A DNA stretch of 14,522 nucleotides from Verrucomicrobia bacterium UBA3750. Lineage in GTDB: Bacteria > Verrucomicrobiota > Kiritimatiellia > RFP12 > UBA1067. The first letter of the stretch is position 1, and each line of letters opens with the position of its first letter. This document shows, one piece after another, positions 1-7,367 of this stretch. Both the position numbers and the translations under genes were made by a program. The notes beneath the pieces are model-generated. The model saw only the letters and a program-made list of their open reading frames with translations, was not told where the DNA came from and ran no database searches. The stretch lies in NCBI GenBank assembly GCA_002371755.1, contig DFGM01000109.1:1-14522 (forward strand), given 5' to 3'.

Positions 1-1
1 C

Positions 2-2323
2 ATCCGCGACTTGACGGCGCTGATGAAGAGCGACGGTTCGCTTGAATGGGATGTCCCCGATGGCGAATGGACGATTCTCCGCGTGGGGGCGATCTGCAAC
101 GGACGCAGGAACCATCCTGCATCCGAGTCCGGCGTGGGGCTGGAGGTCGACAAGTTCTCCGCCAAGGCGATTGACATCCACTTCAATTCATATATCGCCA
201 AGGTGTGCGAAGAACTTGGCGTCTCAAAGAACAGCGACAACCGTACTGGCTTCAATAACGTATTGGTGGACAGCTTCGAGGTCCGCTGCCAGAACTGGAC
301 GCCGGGGCTTGACGACATTTTCCGTGAGCGCATGGGGTATTCGCTCGTTCCGTATCTTCCGGTCTTTGCGGGACGTATCGTCGGCAGCGTTGACGAAACT
401 GAGCGGTTCCTCGAGGACTTCCGGCGAGTTCTCGCGGACCTCTTCGCGGAGAATTATGCGGGACGGCTTGCGGAGCTTTGCCACGCGCACGGGCTCGTCT
501 GCTCACTGGAAGCCTACGGAAACGGCAACTTCGACAACCTCCAGTACGGGGAACACGCGGACATACCGATGCAGGAGTTCTGGTCAGGCGCACCGGCCGA
601 AGCGTCTCCTGCGGGATGGACGTCGCGTGTGCATGGCGCGGCGTCGCTCGCGCACGTATGGGGGAGGCGATATGCCGCGACGGAATCCTTCACGGCCGAT
701 CCAAGGCAGGGGGGCCGCTGGACCGAGACGCCGTTCAAAATCAAGTCGCTCTGTGATTTCGCCTACGCAAACGGCATAAACCGCATCATCTACCACCGCT
801 TCGTCCATCAGCCGTGGGCTGGAGACAAATACCTTCCCGGCATGACCATGGGACGCTGGGGAATGCACCTCGACAGGACGCAGACCTGGTGGCCGCTCGC
901 CCATGCGTTCTTCGCCTATCAAAGCCGTTGCCAGTGGATGCTCCAGGAAGGGAACCCGGTCGCGGACATTCTCTACTGGTGTGGAGAGGAAACGCCAAAC
1001 CGGGCGAAACATCCGAAGGATGCGCCGGACGGACATTGGTGGGATGTATGCGACACGAAAATCATAGAATGCCTGACTGTTAAAGACTGCAGACTCGTCA
1101 CTCCTGGCGGCGCTGAATATACGCTTCTTGTTTTGCCTGAAACCGACACGATGAGCGAGAGAATGGTGCGGAAGATCGGCGAACTGGTCAAGGCTGGCGC
1201 AAATGTCTGCGCCGTCAAACGTCCAACGCGTGTGCCGGGGCTGGCGGGAGAACAGTCCATTGCGGATGATGCGTATGCATCCCTTGTCGACCGCGTATGG
1301 GCGCAAGGCGTCATGGAGTGCGGCGCGGACGAGGCACTCGGGCGCATGGGCGTGGCGAAGGACTTTGAGGCGTCCGCTAAACGCGTTGGCTGGATCCACC
1401 GCCGCGAAAGCGGGACGGATTGGTATTTTGTCGCCTTGGACAACAAGAAAGCCGCGACAATCGAGGCGTCCTTCTCCGTTGCGGGGCGCGTGCCGGAAAT
1501 CTGGAATGCCGAAAACGGCATGCGGCACGAGGCGAGAAAGTGGCGCGTGGAGGGTGGTCGAACGTTCGTGACGCTGGACTTCCCGCCTAAGGGTTCTGCA
1601 TTTGTGGTGTTCAGGAGGGAGATGGTGAATGGGGAAGAGGGAATAGGGAAGAGGGAACAGGGAACAGAGGGCGCGGAATTCATCGCGGCCGTGTCTGGAC
1701 CGTGGCAAGTTGCATTTCCCATTGGCTGGTATTCCGGTTCTTCTGAAACCAGGGTGATCACTATGACAAACCTTGTCGATTGGACGTCGCTTGCCGATCA
1801 GGATTTGAAATACTTCTCGGGAACGACGACCTACAAGTGTAAAGTTGAGAATGTAAAGTGTAAAGTTGGAGAACGGGTGTTGCTCGACTTGGGCGAGGTG
1901 AAAGATTTTGCCGCAGTCACGGTGAACGGGCGAGAGTATCCGCCGCTGTGGCGTCCGCCGTACTGCGTTGACATAACGGAGGCTGTGGCGACGGCGCTTT
2001 CGTCGTCGCACGATGCCGAGGGAGGCATTGCCATGCCGCTTGACATCGAAATCCGCGTAACGAACCTCTGGCCGAACAGGCTCATCGGCGACGATGTGCA
2101 GTTTGAGCCGGATTGTGAGTGGGTTGAGGTCCCGCGTCCCAAAAAGGTTGTGGAATACGGCATCAAGGAACTGCCGCAGTGGGTAAAGGAAGGCAAACCG
2201 TCCCCGACCGGACGGCATACGTTCTCCACCTGGCGGCACTGGACGAAAAAAGACAAACTGCTGTCGTCCGGGCTTCTCGGCCCGGTCGCATTGAGAATCG
2301 AAAGGGGGCAAGATGGCGATTGA
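2..2323 (+). CDS. GH106 alpha-L-rhamnosidase-like glycoside hydrolase, 5' end missing
   Basis: This is the C-terminal part of a large glycoside hydrolase resembling family GH106 (alpha-L-rhamnosidases acting on pectin or other rhamnose-bearing glycans). The frame is open to the window edge: codons before the TTG at 11 read I-R-D and continue the protein, so the true start lies upstream. Family-typical stretches are WTILRVG (near 80), NHPASESGVGLEVDK (near 110), ADIPMQEFWSG (near 560), ATESFTADP (near 680), GINRIIYHRFVHQPW (near 775) and GMTMGRWGMHLDRTQTWW (near 840). A C-terminal galactose-binding-like beta-sandwich runs from about 1690 to 2310 (LLDLGEVKDFAAVTVNG, then IRVTNLWPNRLIGDD). Two translated repeat insertions, at 1632-1666 and 1836-1873, sit between or inside these domains. 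The stop overlaps the next gene by 11 bases. Export cannot be judged because the N-terminus is missing. Family assignment is strong; the exact substrate is inferred. Confidence 0.87.
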   Translation: MRDLTALMKSDGSLEWDVPDGEWTILRVGAICNGRRNHPASESGVGLEVDKFSAKAIDIHFNSYIAKVCEELGVSKNSDNRTGFNNVLVDSFEVRCQNWTPGLDDIFRERMGYSLVPYLPVFAGRIVGSVDETERFLEDFRRVLADLFAENYAGRLAELCHAHGLVCSLEAYGNGNFDNLQYGEHADIPMQEFWSGAPAEASPAGWTSRVHGAASLAHVWGRRYAATESFTADPRQGGRWTETPFKIKSLCDFAYANGINRIIYHRFVHQPWAGDKYLPGMTMGRWGMHLDRTQTWWPLAHAFFAYQSRCQWMLQEGNPVADILYWCGEETPNRAKHPKDAPDGHWWDVCDTKIIECLTVKDCRLVTPGGAEYTLLVLPETDTMSERMVRKIGELVKAGANVCAVKRPTRVPGLAGEQSIADDAYASLVDRVWAQGVMECGADEALGRMGVAKDFEASAKRVGWIHRRESGTDWYFVALDNKKAATIEASFSVAGRVPEIWNAENGMRHEARKWRVEGGRTFVTLDFPPKGSAFVVFRREMVNGEEGIGKREQGTEGAEFIAAVSGPWQVAFPIGWYSGSSETRVITMTNLVDWTSLADQDLKYFSGTTTYKCKVENVKCKVGERVLLDLGEVKDFAAVTVNGREYPPLWRPPYCVDITEAVATALSSSHDAEGGIAMPLDIEIRVTNLWPNRLIGDDVQFEPDCEWVEVPRPKKVVEYGIKELPQWVKEGKPSPTGRHTFSTWRHWTKKDKLLSSGLLGPVALRIERGQDGD
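1632..1666 (+). repeat. Five tandem 7-bp units (GGGAANA) translated within the GH106 gene
   Basis: Five consecutive units GGGAAGA, GGGAATA, GGGAAGA, GGGAACA, GGGAACA lie head to tail. They are read in frame as a Glu/Gly/Lys-rich linker between the end of the catalytic part (AFVVFRREM) and the galactose-binding-like domain (AAVSGPWQVAF). The composition is unlike the surrounding gene. Because the unit is 7 bp, gain or loss of one unit would shift the reading frame. Confidence 0.8.
1836..1873 (+). repeat. Short direct repeat (GTGTAAAGTTG-type) translated within the GH106 gene
   Basis: The motif TGTAAAGT occurs three times in 38 bases, twice extended to GTGTAAAGTTG and followed by GAGAA or GGAGAA. 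It is read in frame as YKCKVENVKCKVGERV. It falls in the galactose-binding-like domain, between YFSGTTTY and VLLDLGEVKDF, where related proteins have a short strand and loop. It is AT-rich relative to its surroundings. The complementary strand resembles the CAACTTT repeat at 9818-9850. Confidence 0.65.
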
Positions 2324-3257
2324 AGGAACAAGGAGAGAGTTCATCAAAGGGTCGTTAGCGTTCGGCGGATTCGTCGCTGTGGCGGGCCTCCCGGCGTTCG
2401 CCGACAATCCGAAGCACTTCCCGAAACGCGGCGCATTCGAGAGGCTGTCGATAATAGGATGCCATGTCGACGCCGGGGCGGAAAAGCCGTTCTCGATTCT
2501 TCACATTTCCGACACGCACCTCACGGCGGCGTCTCCAGACGACAGCGAATGGGCGCGGAAAGAAGCAAGACGGCGCAGTCTTACGTTCGGCGGACGGCAG
2601 GAGGAGGCCTTGCGCGATTCGCTTACGTGGGCCAAGAAGCATGTGGACTATGTTGTCCACACCGGCGACTTGATCGACTTCCAAAGCCAGGCCAATTTTG
2701 ATCTGGCGAGGAAATATTTCGGGGATGGAATGTTCGGATGCATCGGCAACCATGAATTCTACCACGGGCAGAAGGTCGAGAACGAGAAGACCAAGGGCGA
2801 GACGCGCGAGGCCGTTGCGGCCGCATTCCCGTTTGACATATCCGTCGCCTCGAAGACTGTGAATGGAGTTAACTTCGTAGCGCTCGACAATGTCTACGGA
2901 CACATCACAGCGGAGCAGATGACACGGCTCGAGGCCGAGTTCAAGAAGGGGTTGCCGGTGATTTTGTGTATGCACTGTCCGCCTATGACACGAAACATTT
3001 CGCGTGTAAGCAGCAAGTTCTGGGACAGGACCAGCCCGAAGGCCGTGCCGGATGTCGGCGGCTTCAAAGAAGTGACGGCGAACGCCAACGCGACGTTCAA
3101 GGATTACAAGAACTGGCTCAAGGCGCAGCCGCTCTTGAAATGCATTCTCGCCGGACACATCCATGTCAGCGTGTCGGACAGGTTTTCGCCGACGTGTGTT
3201 GAGCATGTTGTCGGGGGTAACTTCCTCTTTCACGGGCAAGAAATAACAATATCGTAA
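2313..3257 (+). CDS. Tat-exported calcineurin-like metallophosphoesterase
   Basis: A 314-residue metallophosphoesterase with a complete set of metal-binding motifs: D67-T-H69 (SDTHL), GD119 (HTGDLID), GN146-H147-E (GNHEFYHG), H221 (CMHCPP) and GH282-I-H284 (AGHIHVS). The N-terminus has a twin-arginine signal, TRREFIKGS, followed by a hydrophobic stretch and LPAFADNP, so export of a folded, metal-loaded protein is predicted. The ATG at 2313 overlaps the GH106 stop by 11 bases and has the purine-rich AAAGGGGG upstream, so translational coupling is likely. Known family members hydrolyse phosphomonoesters or phosphodiesters; the substrate here is unknown. In a glycan cluster it might remove phosphate from a decorated polysaccharide, which is inference. 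A relic of the 3' end of a similar gene lies at 4941-5003. Confidence 0.88.
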   Translation: MAIEGTRREFIKGSLAFGGFVAVAGLPAFADNPKHFPKRGAFERLSIIGCHVDAGAEKPFSILHISDTHLTAASPDDSEWARKEARRRSLTFGGRQEEALRDSLTWAKKHVDYVVHTGDLIDFQSQANFDLARKYFGDGMFGCIGNHEFYHGQKVENEKTKGETREAVAAAFPFDISVASKTVNGVNFVALDNVYGHITAEQMTRLEAEFKKGLPVILCMHCPPMTRNISRVSSKFWDRTSPKAVPDVGGFKEVTANANATFKDYKNWLKAQPLLKCILAGHIHVSVSDRFSPTCVEHVVGGNFLFHGQEITIS

Positions 3258-3283
3258 AAGGAGGCGGGCAATGAGATTTGGAA
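3240..3283 (+). repeat. Copy 1 of a duplicated gene tail, ribosome-binding site and start region
   Basis: This 44-base stretch covers the last codons and stop of the metallophosphoesterase, the ribosome-binding site (GGAGG at 3260-3264, 6 bases before the ATG) and the first codons of the next gene. It matches 4986-5029 at 40 of 44 positions, with the first 26 bases identical. Weaker ungapped similarity continues upstream through the AACTTNCTCTTTCA portion of the gene tail. Confidence 0.9.
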
Positions 3284-4914
3284 TGCTTGGGATGTTGCGC
3301 AACGCATACGGCATATTGCTTTGCATCGCTTTGACAGCCTTGCATTCCGCTACCTGTGCGGCGGCGGTTTCCGCCGTGACGTGTGCGAATTGCGCAACGG
3401 TCGGAAGCCCGGCTTCTTCCGCGAAGGTGGACTACGACCAGGTGAACGAGGCGTCGGCGGTTTTCAAAGGCAGGATTCCGGCGAAGATGCGCGGCGGGAC
3501 TTGGAAGGTCGTCTACTCGTCTGCGGAAGGGCCGGAAGGCCGTGCGCTCGAGGTCCTGACGGAGCGCATGGGTACGCATCTTCTCCGCGAGGGGCATTTG
3601 GCAACACCGATGGTGCTGCCTTTGGAGAAGGATGGCGGGGAGAAGGTGGATACGAAGCGCGATGTCGTCGTCATAGGTCGGCTGTCGCAGAATGCCACTC
3701 TGCGCAAATGCCTGAAGGTCGAAGACGTGCCGAAGGGCGGTTACTTTGTCAAGACGATGCACGAGAGCGGACGCAATGTCGTGCTTCTCGCGGGCGACAC
3801 GCCGGAGGCGGTGTTGTGGGCGGTGTTCGACTTCCTCGATGTCATTGCTCCGACGCTTGAGGCGAAGATGTCCGGCATGCACGGACGCTATGCCGGCATG
3901 TTCTTTCGCGGCGGCAGAATTCCCGCGTTCGCATGCCGCCGCACGCCGCAGACGCCTGTGCGAAGCGTGTTTTCCTGGGGGCATGTGGTGGACGACTACC
4001 GCGCGTCCTTCCGGGAAATGTCGCGGGCGCGGTTCAACAGGGCGATACTCTGGAACGACCAGCTGGTGGTGAACGCCCGCGAAGTAGTGGAGTGCGCCCA
4101 TTCGTGGGGCGTCAAGGTGTATTGGGGATTCTCGTGGGGCTGGACGCTCAGCGGAAACGACGGCAGGGATCTCGACTTCGGGAAGCTCGCGGACGATATC
4201 GTGGCCGAATGGCGGCGCAAGTGGAAGCCGATGGGCGGCGACGGCATATACTTCCAGAGCTTCACCGAGACGAACAAGCGGGAGATCGGCGGCAGGTCGA
4301 TACCCGAGGCCGTGACAGAGCTCGTCAATGCAGTTGCGGCGAGGATACATGCCGAGGCACCTGACGTCGACATTGTATTCGGCCTCCACGCCAATTCGAT
4401 GAAGCGCGAGGGAGCGGGGGTGTTCATCGCAAAGGTCGATCCATCACTTGAGATCCTGTGGGAGAACTGCGGCGGGTTTCCGTTCTGGGAGGCCGAGGGC
4501 AGGGCATCGTCGCCGGACGTCGAGTTCTGCGACAGGATACTCGCCCTCAATCCGTCCGTTGGCCTTGCATGGAAGGCGCAGCTCAGGATCGACTGGGGCA
4601 ACTACGTGCCGCCGGCGGGGCCGTTTGTGCTTGGCTGCGCAGGGGAGCGCATTCGCGACCGCGACCGCGCCGTGACCGCGCCGCGCCAGTGGTCGTTCGA
4701 CGAGGAGTGGATCAAGAACGGCGCGAACGCCCGCGAATTCATCCGGCATGTCCGCGCCGGAAAGTGCCCGCCGAAAGAGTTCAATGCCGTCGCGGAATAC
4801 AATCCGCCGTACAGTTTTGCGACGCACTGCCAGGCGGAGCTGTTCTGGAACAGCGACGACGCCTGGGAGGAAATCGCGAAGCGCGCAAGGATGCGGGCAA
4901 GGCCGGAGAGATAG
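3271..4914 (+). CDS. Secreted TIM-barrel glycoside-hydrolase-like protein, family uncertain
   Basis: A 547-residue protein with a probable Sec signal peptide (hydrophobic ILLCIALTALHSATCAAA after MRFGMLGMLRN). Residues about 47-200 look like the small alpha/beta domain that precedes the barrel in GH67, GH20 and GH115 enzymes (VVVIGRLSQNATL, GGYFVKTM, NVVLLAGDTPEAVLWAVFDFLD). Residues about 220-500 look like a TIM barrel: RFNRAILWND, HSWGVKVYWGFSWGW, DGIYFQSFTETN, VDIVFGLHANS, LEILWENCGGFPFW. E333 (in FTETN) and E398 (in LWENC) lie at strand ends and are my candidates for catalytic acids. I do not recognise the family with certainty; an alpha-glucuronidase- or hexosaminidase-like activity is possible. 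The start is set by GGAGG at 3260-3264. It lies 13 bases after the phosphoesterase and shares its start region with the GH2 gene. No repeat insertions were seen in it. Confidence 0.6.
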   Translation: MRFGMLGMLRNAYGILLCIALTALHSATCAAAVSAVTCANCATVGSPASSAKVDYDQVNEASAVFKGRIPAKMRGGTWKVVYSSAEGPEGRALEVLTERMGTHLLREGHLATPMVLPLEKDGGEKVDTKRDVVVIGRLSQNATLRKCLKVEDVPKGGYFVKTMHESGRNVVLLAGDTPEAVLWAVFDFLDVIAPTLEAKMSGMHGRYAGMFFRGGRIPAFACRRTPQTPVRSVFSWGHVVDDYRASFREMSRARFNRAILWNDQLVVNAREVVECAHSWGVKVYWGFSWGWTLSGNDGRDLDFGKLADDIVAEWRRKWKPMGGDGIYFQSFTETNKREIGGRSIPEAVTELVNAVAARIHAEAPDVDIVFGLHANSMKREGAGVFIAKVDPSLEILWENCGGFPFWEAEGRASSPDVEFCDRILALNPSVGLAWKAQLRIDWGNYVPPAGPFVLGCAGERIRDRDRAVTAPRQWSFDEEWIKNGANAREFIRHVRAGKCPPKEFNAVAEYNPPYSFATHCQAELFWNSDDAWEEIAKRARMRARPER

Positions 4915-5016
4915 CGGAGACTTGAGGAAATGAGACTACTGTGGACAATGTCGTTCACACCGGCAACTTTCTCTTTCATGCACGGGAAATAACAATATCG
5001 TAAAAGGAGGCATACA
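4915..5016 (+). other. Intergenic stretch holding a relic gene tail; no terminator seen
   Basis: This 102-base gap is the longest in the cluster. I see no convincing stem-loop with a T-run and no clear promoter. Its second half is the metallophosphoesterase relic plus the duplicated ribosome-binding site. A tiny open frame, 4930-4992 (MRLLW..., 20 codons, with GAGGA shortly upstream), overlaps the relic in another frame. It may be the start of a lost gene joined to the relic by a deletion. Confidence 0.6.
4941..5003 (+). pseudogene. Relic of the 3' end of a second metallophosphoesterase gene
   Basis: Read from 4941, the sequence translates to VDNVVHTGNFLFHAREITIS followed by TAA. The intact phosphoesterase ends with VEHVVGGNFLFHGQEITIS and TAA. 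With one gap, 14 of 19 aligned residues are identical, and the last 26 bases through the ribosome-binding site are identical at DNA level. The frame meets a stop (TGA at 4923) just upstream and none of the catalytic motifs is present, so only the tail survives. It is best read as what remains of a duplicated or exchanged gene that once sat before the GH2 gene, as the intact copy sits before the TIM-barrel gene. Confidence 0.8.
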
Positions 5017-5029
5017 ATGAGATGTGGAA
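4986..5029 (+). repeat. Copy 2 of the duplicated gene tail, ribosome-binding site and start region
   Basis: Second copy of the 44-base stretch at 3240-3283. The first 26 bases are identical. Three differences fall in the spacer after the ribosome-binding site (GGG in copy 1, ATA here), and one in the third codon of the following gene (T in copy 1, G here). It supplies GGAGG (5006-5010) and the start codon of the GH2 gene. Confidence 0.9.
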
Positions 5030-7356
5030 ATCGTGAAGGTCAGTGCGCCGCGTGCCGCGTAGTGGTTCTCCTTGTCTTGCAGGTCTGGTGCTCGGCCGCA
5101 AACGCGGTAGAGTTTTCGAAGGCAGGATACTGGGATGCAGATGGTTCACCGCGCCGCGTGGAGACGCTGACGACTGGTTGGGAATTCTCCCTCGACAACT
5201 TCAAGACGGCGAAGAGCGTCTGTCTGCCACATTCCATTGACGAAGGTGAACTCGGCTTCGAGGCATCGGGAGGAGTCAACCGTCAGCAACCGGCATGGTA
5301 CCGGCGCGTTTTCTCGTGGAAGAGGCGCGGCGCAAGGCAGTTCCTCCATTTCGAGGCGATCATGGGCAAGAGCCGTATCATGCTCAACGGCAAGGTCGTG
5401 GCGGAGCATTTCGGCGGCTATCTGCCAATCCATGCCGAAGTGACGGGCGTTCTCAAGGAGGGCGAAAACGTCCTTGAAGTCTGGTGCGACAACTCGGACG
5501 ACCCGTCCTATCCGCCCGGCAAGGCGCAGGATGTCCTTGACTTTACCTACTTCGGCGGCATCTACCGAGACGCCTACCTAATCGAGACGGGCGAGGCGTA
5601 CGTGACGGACACGGACAAGGGCGGCGTTTGGATAACGTCGAACCTTGGCGACGACGGCAAGTGGACTGTCCGAGCAGACGTGACCTTGGGCGGCGATACG
5701 AATGGCGCGACGACGGAACTCTACTATGACGGGAATCGCGTGACTTCGCCATTCCAGCCCGAATCGCCCGCTCTCTGGTCGCCTGAACACCCGAACCTCC
5801 ATTGGCTGCGCGTGGATGTCGTGAAGGACGGCAGATTGACCGATCGTGTAAACGTACGATTCGGCATTCGCGATTTCAAAATGACCATGGACGGTTTCAT
5901 CTTGAACGGCAAGTCATACGGGAAGAAACTCATCGGTGCGAACCGTCATCAGGATTATGCGTTCATCGGCAACGCGCTTCCAAACTCGCTGCACTGGCGG
6001 GACGTCAAGAAGTTCAAGGACTGCGGCATGACGATTTTTCGCTGCGCCCACTATCCGCAGGATCCGGCGTTCATGGACGCCTGCGACGAGCTGGGGATGT
6101 TCGTGATCGACGCGACGCCGGGCTGGCAGTTCTGGAACAGGAAGAACCCTGACTTCGAGCGGCGCGTCTATGACGACATAGAGAAGATGGTGCGCCGCGA
6201 TAGGTCGCGACCTTCGCTCTTCATGTGGGAGCCGATCTTGAACGAGACGCGTTTCCCCGGCGACTTCACTACAAATGCCGTCGCCACCGTTAAGCGCAAC
6301 GCCCTGCCGCCGAATGACGTATGCGCATGCGACCTCCAGAGCGACGGCAGCGATGCCTGCGACGTGAACTACGCCCACAGCCCGATCGAAGGGCGCGTCG
6401 GATTCCGCCGCGAATGGGGGGATTATGTGGACGACTGGAGTGCGCAGAACTCGCCTTCCCGCGTCCTCCGGGAGTGGGGCGAATGCGCGATGGTGCGCCA
6501 GGCGCAGCTTTACATGAAGTTCATACGCGACTTGAACGGACGTTCGGCGTCCAATCTCGGCGGATGTCTCTGGCACGGCACCGACCATGCGCGCGGATAC
6601 CATCCCGACAACTTTTTCGGCGGAATAATGACTTACGCCCGCCAGAAGAAGTATTCGTGGTATGCTTTCAAGACAATGCTTACGGACAAGCCGTTCGTCT
6701 TTGTGCCGCACGAGCTTTCGCAGTCGTCGCCGGAAGAAGTGCCCGTGTTCTCCAACTGCACATACACTGCGACATTGCTCGGCAAGCCGTTCATGCCCGG
6801 CAAAACGAAATTCGACTTCGAGCTTCAGCACGCGATCGCCGGCAAGTTCCGCAAAAAGCCGCGCAGCGAGGCGGACAAGATCAACAACTTCACGGCGACG
6901 CTTCCGGGCGGCTCCCAAGTCGTGAAACTCCCCGCCAAGCGGCTTGCGAAGATAGACCTCTCGCTAGATACCGAAGGGCTTGCGCCTGTCGCGGACGGCG
7001 GCGACCTCGTGGCCGTTGTCGCTACGCTTGCGGACGGCGTCGGAACGCCCAAGCGCTATCTGACGGAGTCAATCCGATTTTCGGTCGAGGGCGAGGCGGA
7101 TATCGTAGGTGAAAATCCGCAGACGACACGCTGGGGCGAGGCAGTTGTGCTGATTCGTCCAAGGGCGGCCAAGAACCCCAGGCCCGTCACGATCCGCGCG
7201 GGGACGCTCCGGTCTGGCAAATACGCCCCGGCGGCGGGTGAACTTGTCTTCACGCCTGGTTCGCCGGAAGTGAAGACTGCGACGGCGGCAGCGGGTGGCG
7301 ACGAGGCGCGGCTGCGGAAGGTCGAAGCGGAACAGCATGCTTTTGAAATGAAATGA
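5017..7356 (+). CDS. Secreted GH2 beta-glycosidase (beta-galactosidase-like)
   Basis: A 779-residue family GH2 enzyme, predicted to cleave a terminal beta-linked sugar (galactose, mannose or glucuronic acid; subfamily not resolved). A hydrophobic segment (VVVLLVLQVWCSAANA) gives a probable Sec signal. Order: sugar-binding jelly roll about 45-190 (LPHSID, AWYRRVF, IMLNGKVV, GGYLPI), Ig-like domain about 195-290, TIM barrel about 295-590 (GANRHQDYAFIGNALP, FRCAHYPQDPAFMDACDELGMFV), and a C-terminal Ig-like region about 680-760. The acid/base is E410 in LNET and the likely nucleophile is E486 in REWGE, both expected for GH2. The start is fixed by GGAGG at 5006-5010, 6 bases before the ATG. The stop lies 11 bases before the preferred start of the next gene. 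Its first codons appear to derive from the duplicated start region shared with the gene at 3271. Confidence 0.92.
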   Translation: MRCGNREGQCAACRVVVLLVLQVWCSAANAVEFSKAGYWDADGSPRRVETLTTGWEFSLDNFKTAKSVCLPHSIDEGELGFEASGGVNRQQPAWYRRVFSWKRRGARQFLHFEAIMGKSRIMLNGKVVAEHFGGYLPIHAEVTGVLKEGENVLEVWCDNSDDPSYPPGKAQDVLDFTYFGGIYRDAYLIETGEAYVTDTDKGGVWITSNLGDDGKWTVRADVTLGGDTNGATTELYYDGNRVTSPFQPESPALWSPEHPNLHWLRVDVVKDGRLTDRVNVRFGIRDFKMTMDGFILNGKSYGKKLIGANRHQDYAFIGNALPNSLHWRDVKKFKDCGMTIFRCAHYPQDPAFMDACDELGMFVIDATPGWQFWNRKNPDFERRVYDDIEKMVRRDRSRPSLFMWEPILNETRFPGDFTTNAVATVKRNALPPNDVCACDLQSDGSDACDVNYAHSPIEGRVGFRREWGDYVDDWSAQNSPSRVLREWGECAMVRQAQLYMKFIRDLNGRSASNLGGCLWHGTDHARGYHPDNFFGGIMTYARQKKYSWYAFKTMLTDKPFVFVPHELSQSSPEEVPVFSNCTYTATLLGKPFMPGKTKFDFELQHAIAGKFRKKPRSEADKINNFTATLPGGSQVVKLPAKRLAKIDLSLDTEGLAPVADGGDLVAVVATLADGVGTPKRYLTESIRFSVEGEADIVGENPQTTRWGEAVVLIRPRAAKNPRPVTIRAGTLRSGKYAPAAGELVFTPGSPEVKTATAAAGGDEARLRKVEAEQHAFEMK

Positions 7357-7367
7357 GAGAGGACGGC

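Noticed and set aside
584..2407. Long antisense open frame (607 codons) opposite the GH106 gene, and similar long antisense frames elsewhere (for example 3166-4389 and 5914-6918)
   Set aside because: Low-complexity, Arg/His-rich translations with no recognisable motifs; they mirror the GC-rich codon pattern of the real + strand genes.
4915..5016. Transcription terminator and new promoter before the GH2 gene
   Set aside because: No stable stem followed by a T-run and no convincing -35/-10 pair; the sequence is explained by the relic gene tail.
7353..7367. ATG at 7353 as start of the M14/GH115 gene
   Set aside because: It overlaps the GH2 stop, but has no ribosome-binding site; the ATG at 7368 has GAGAGG at a suitable distance and begins a clean signal peptide.
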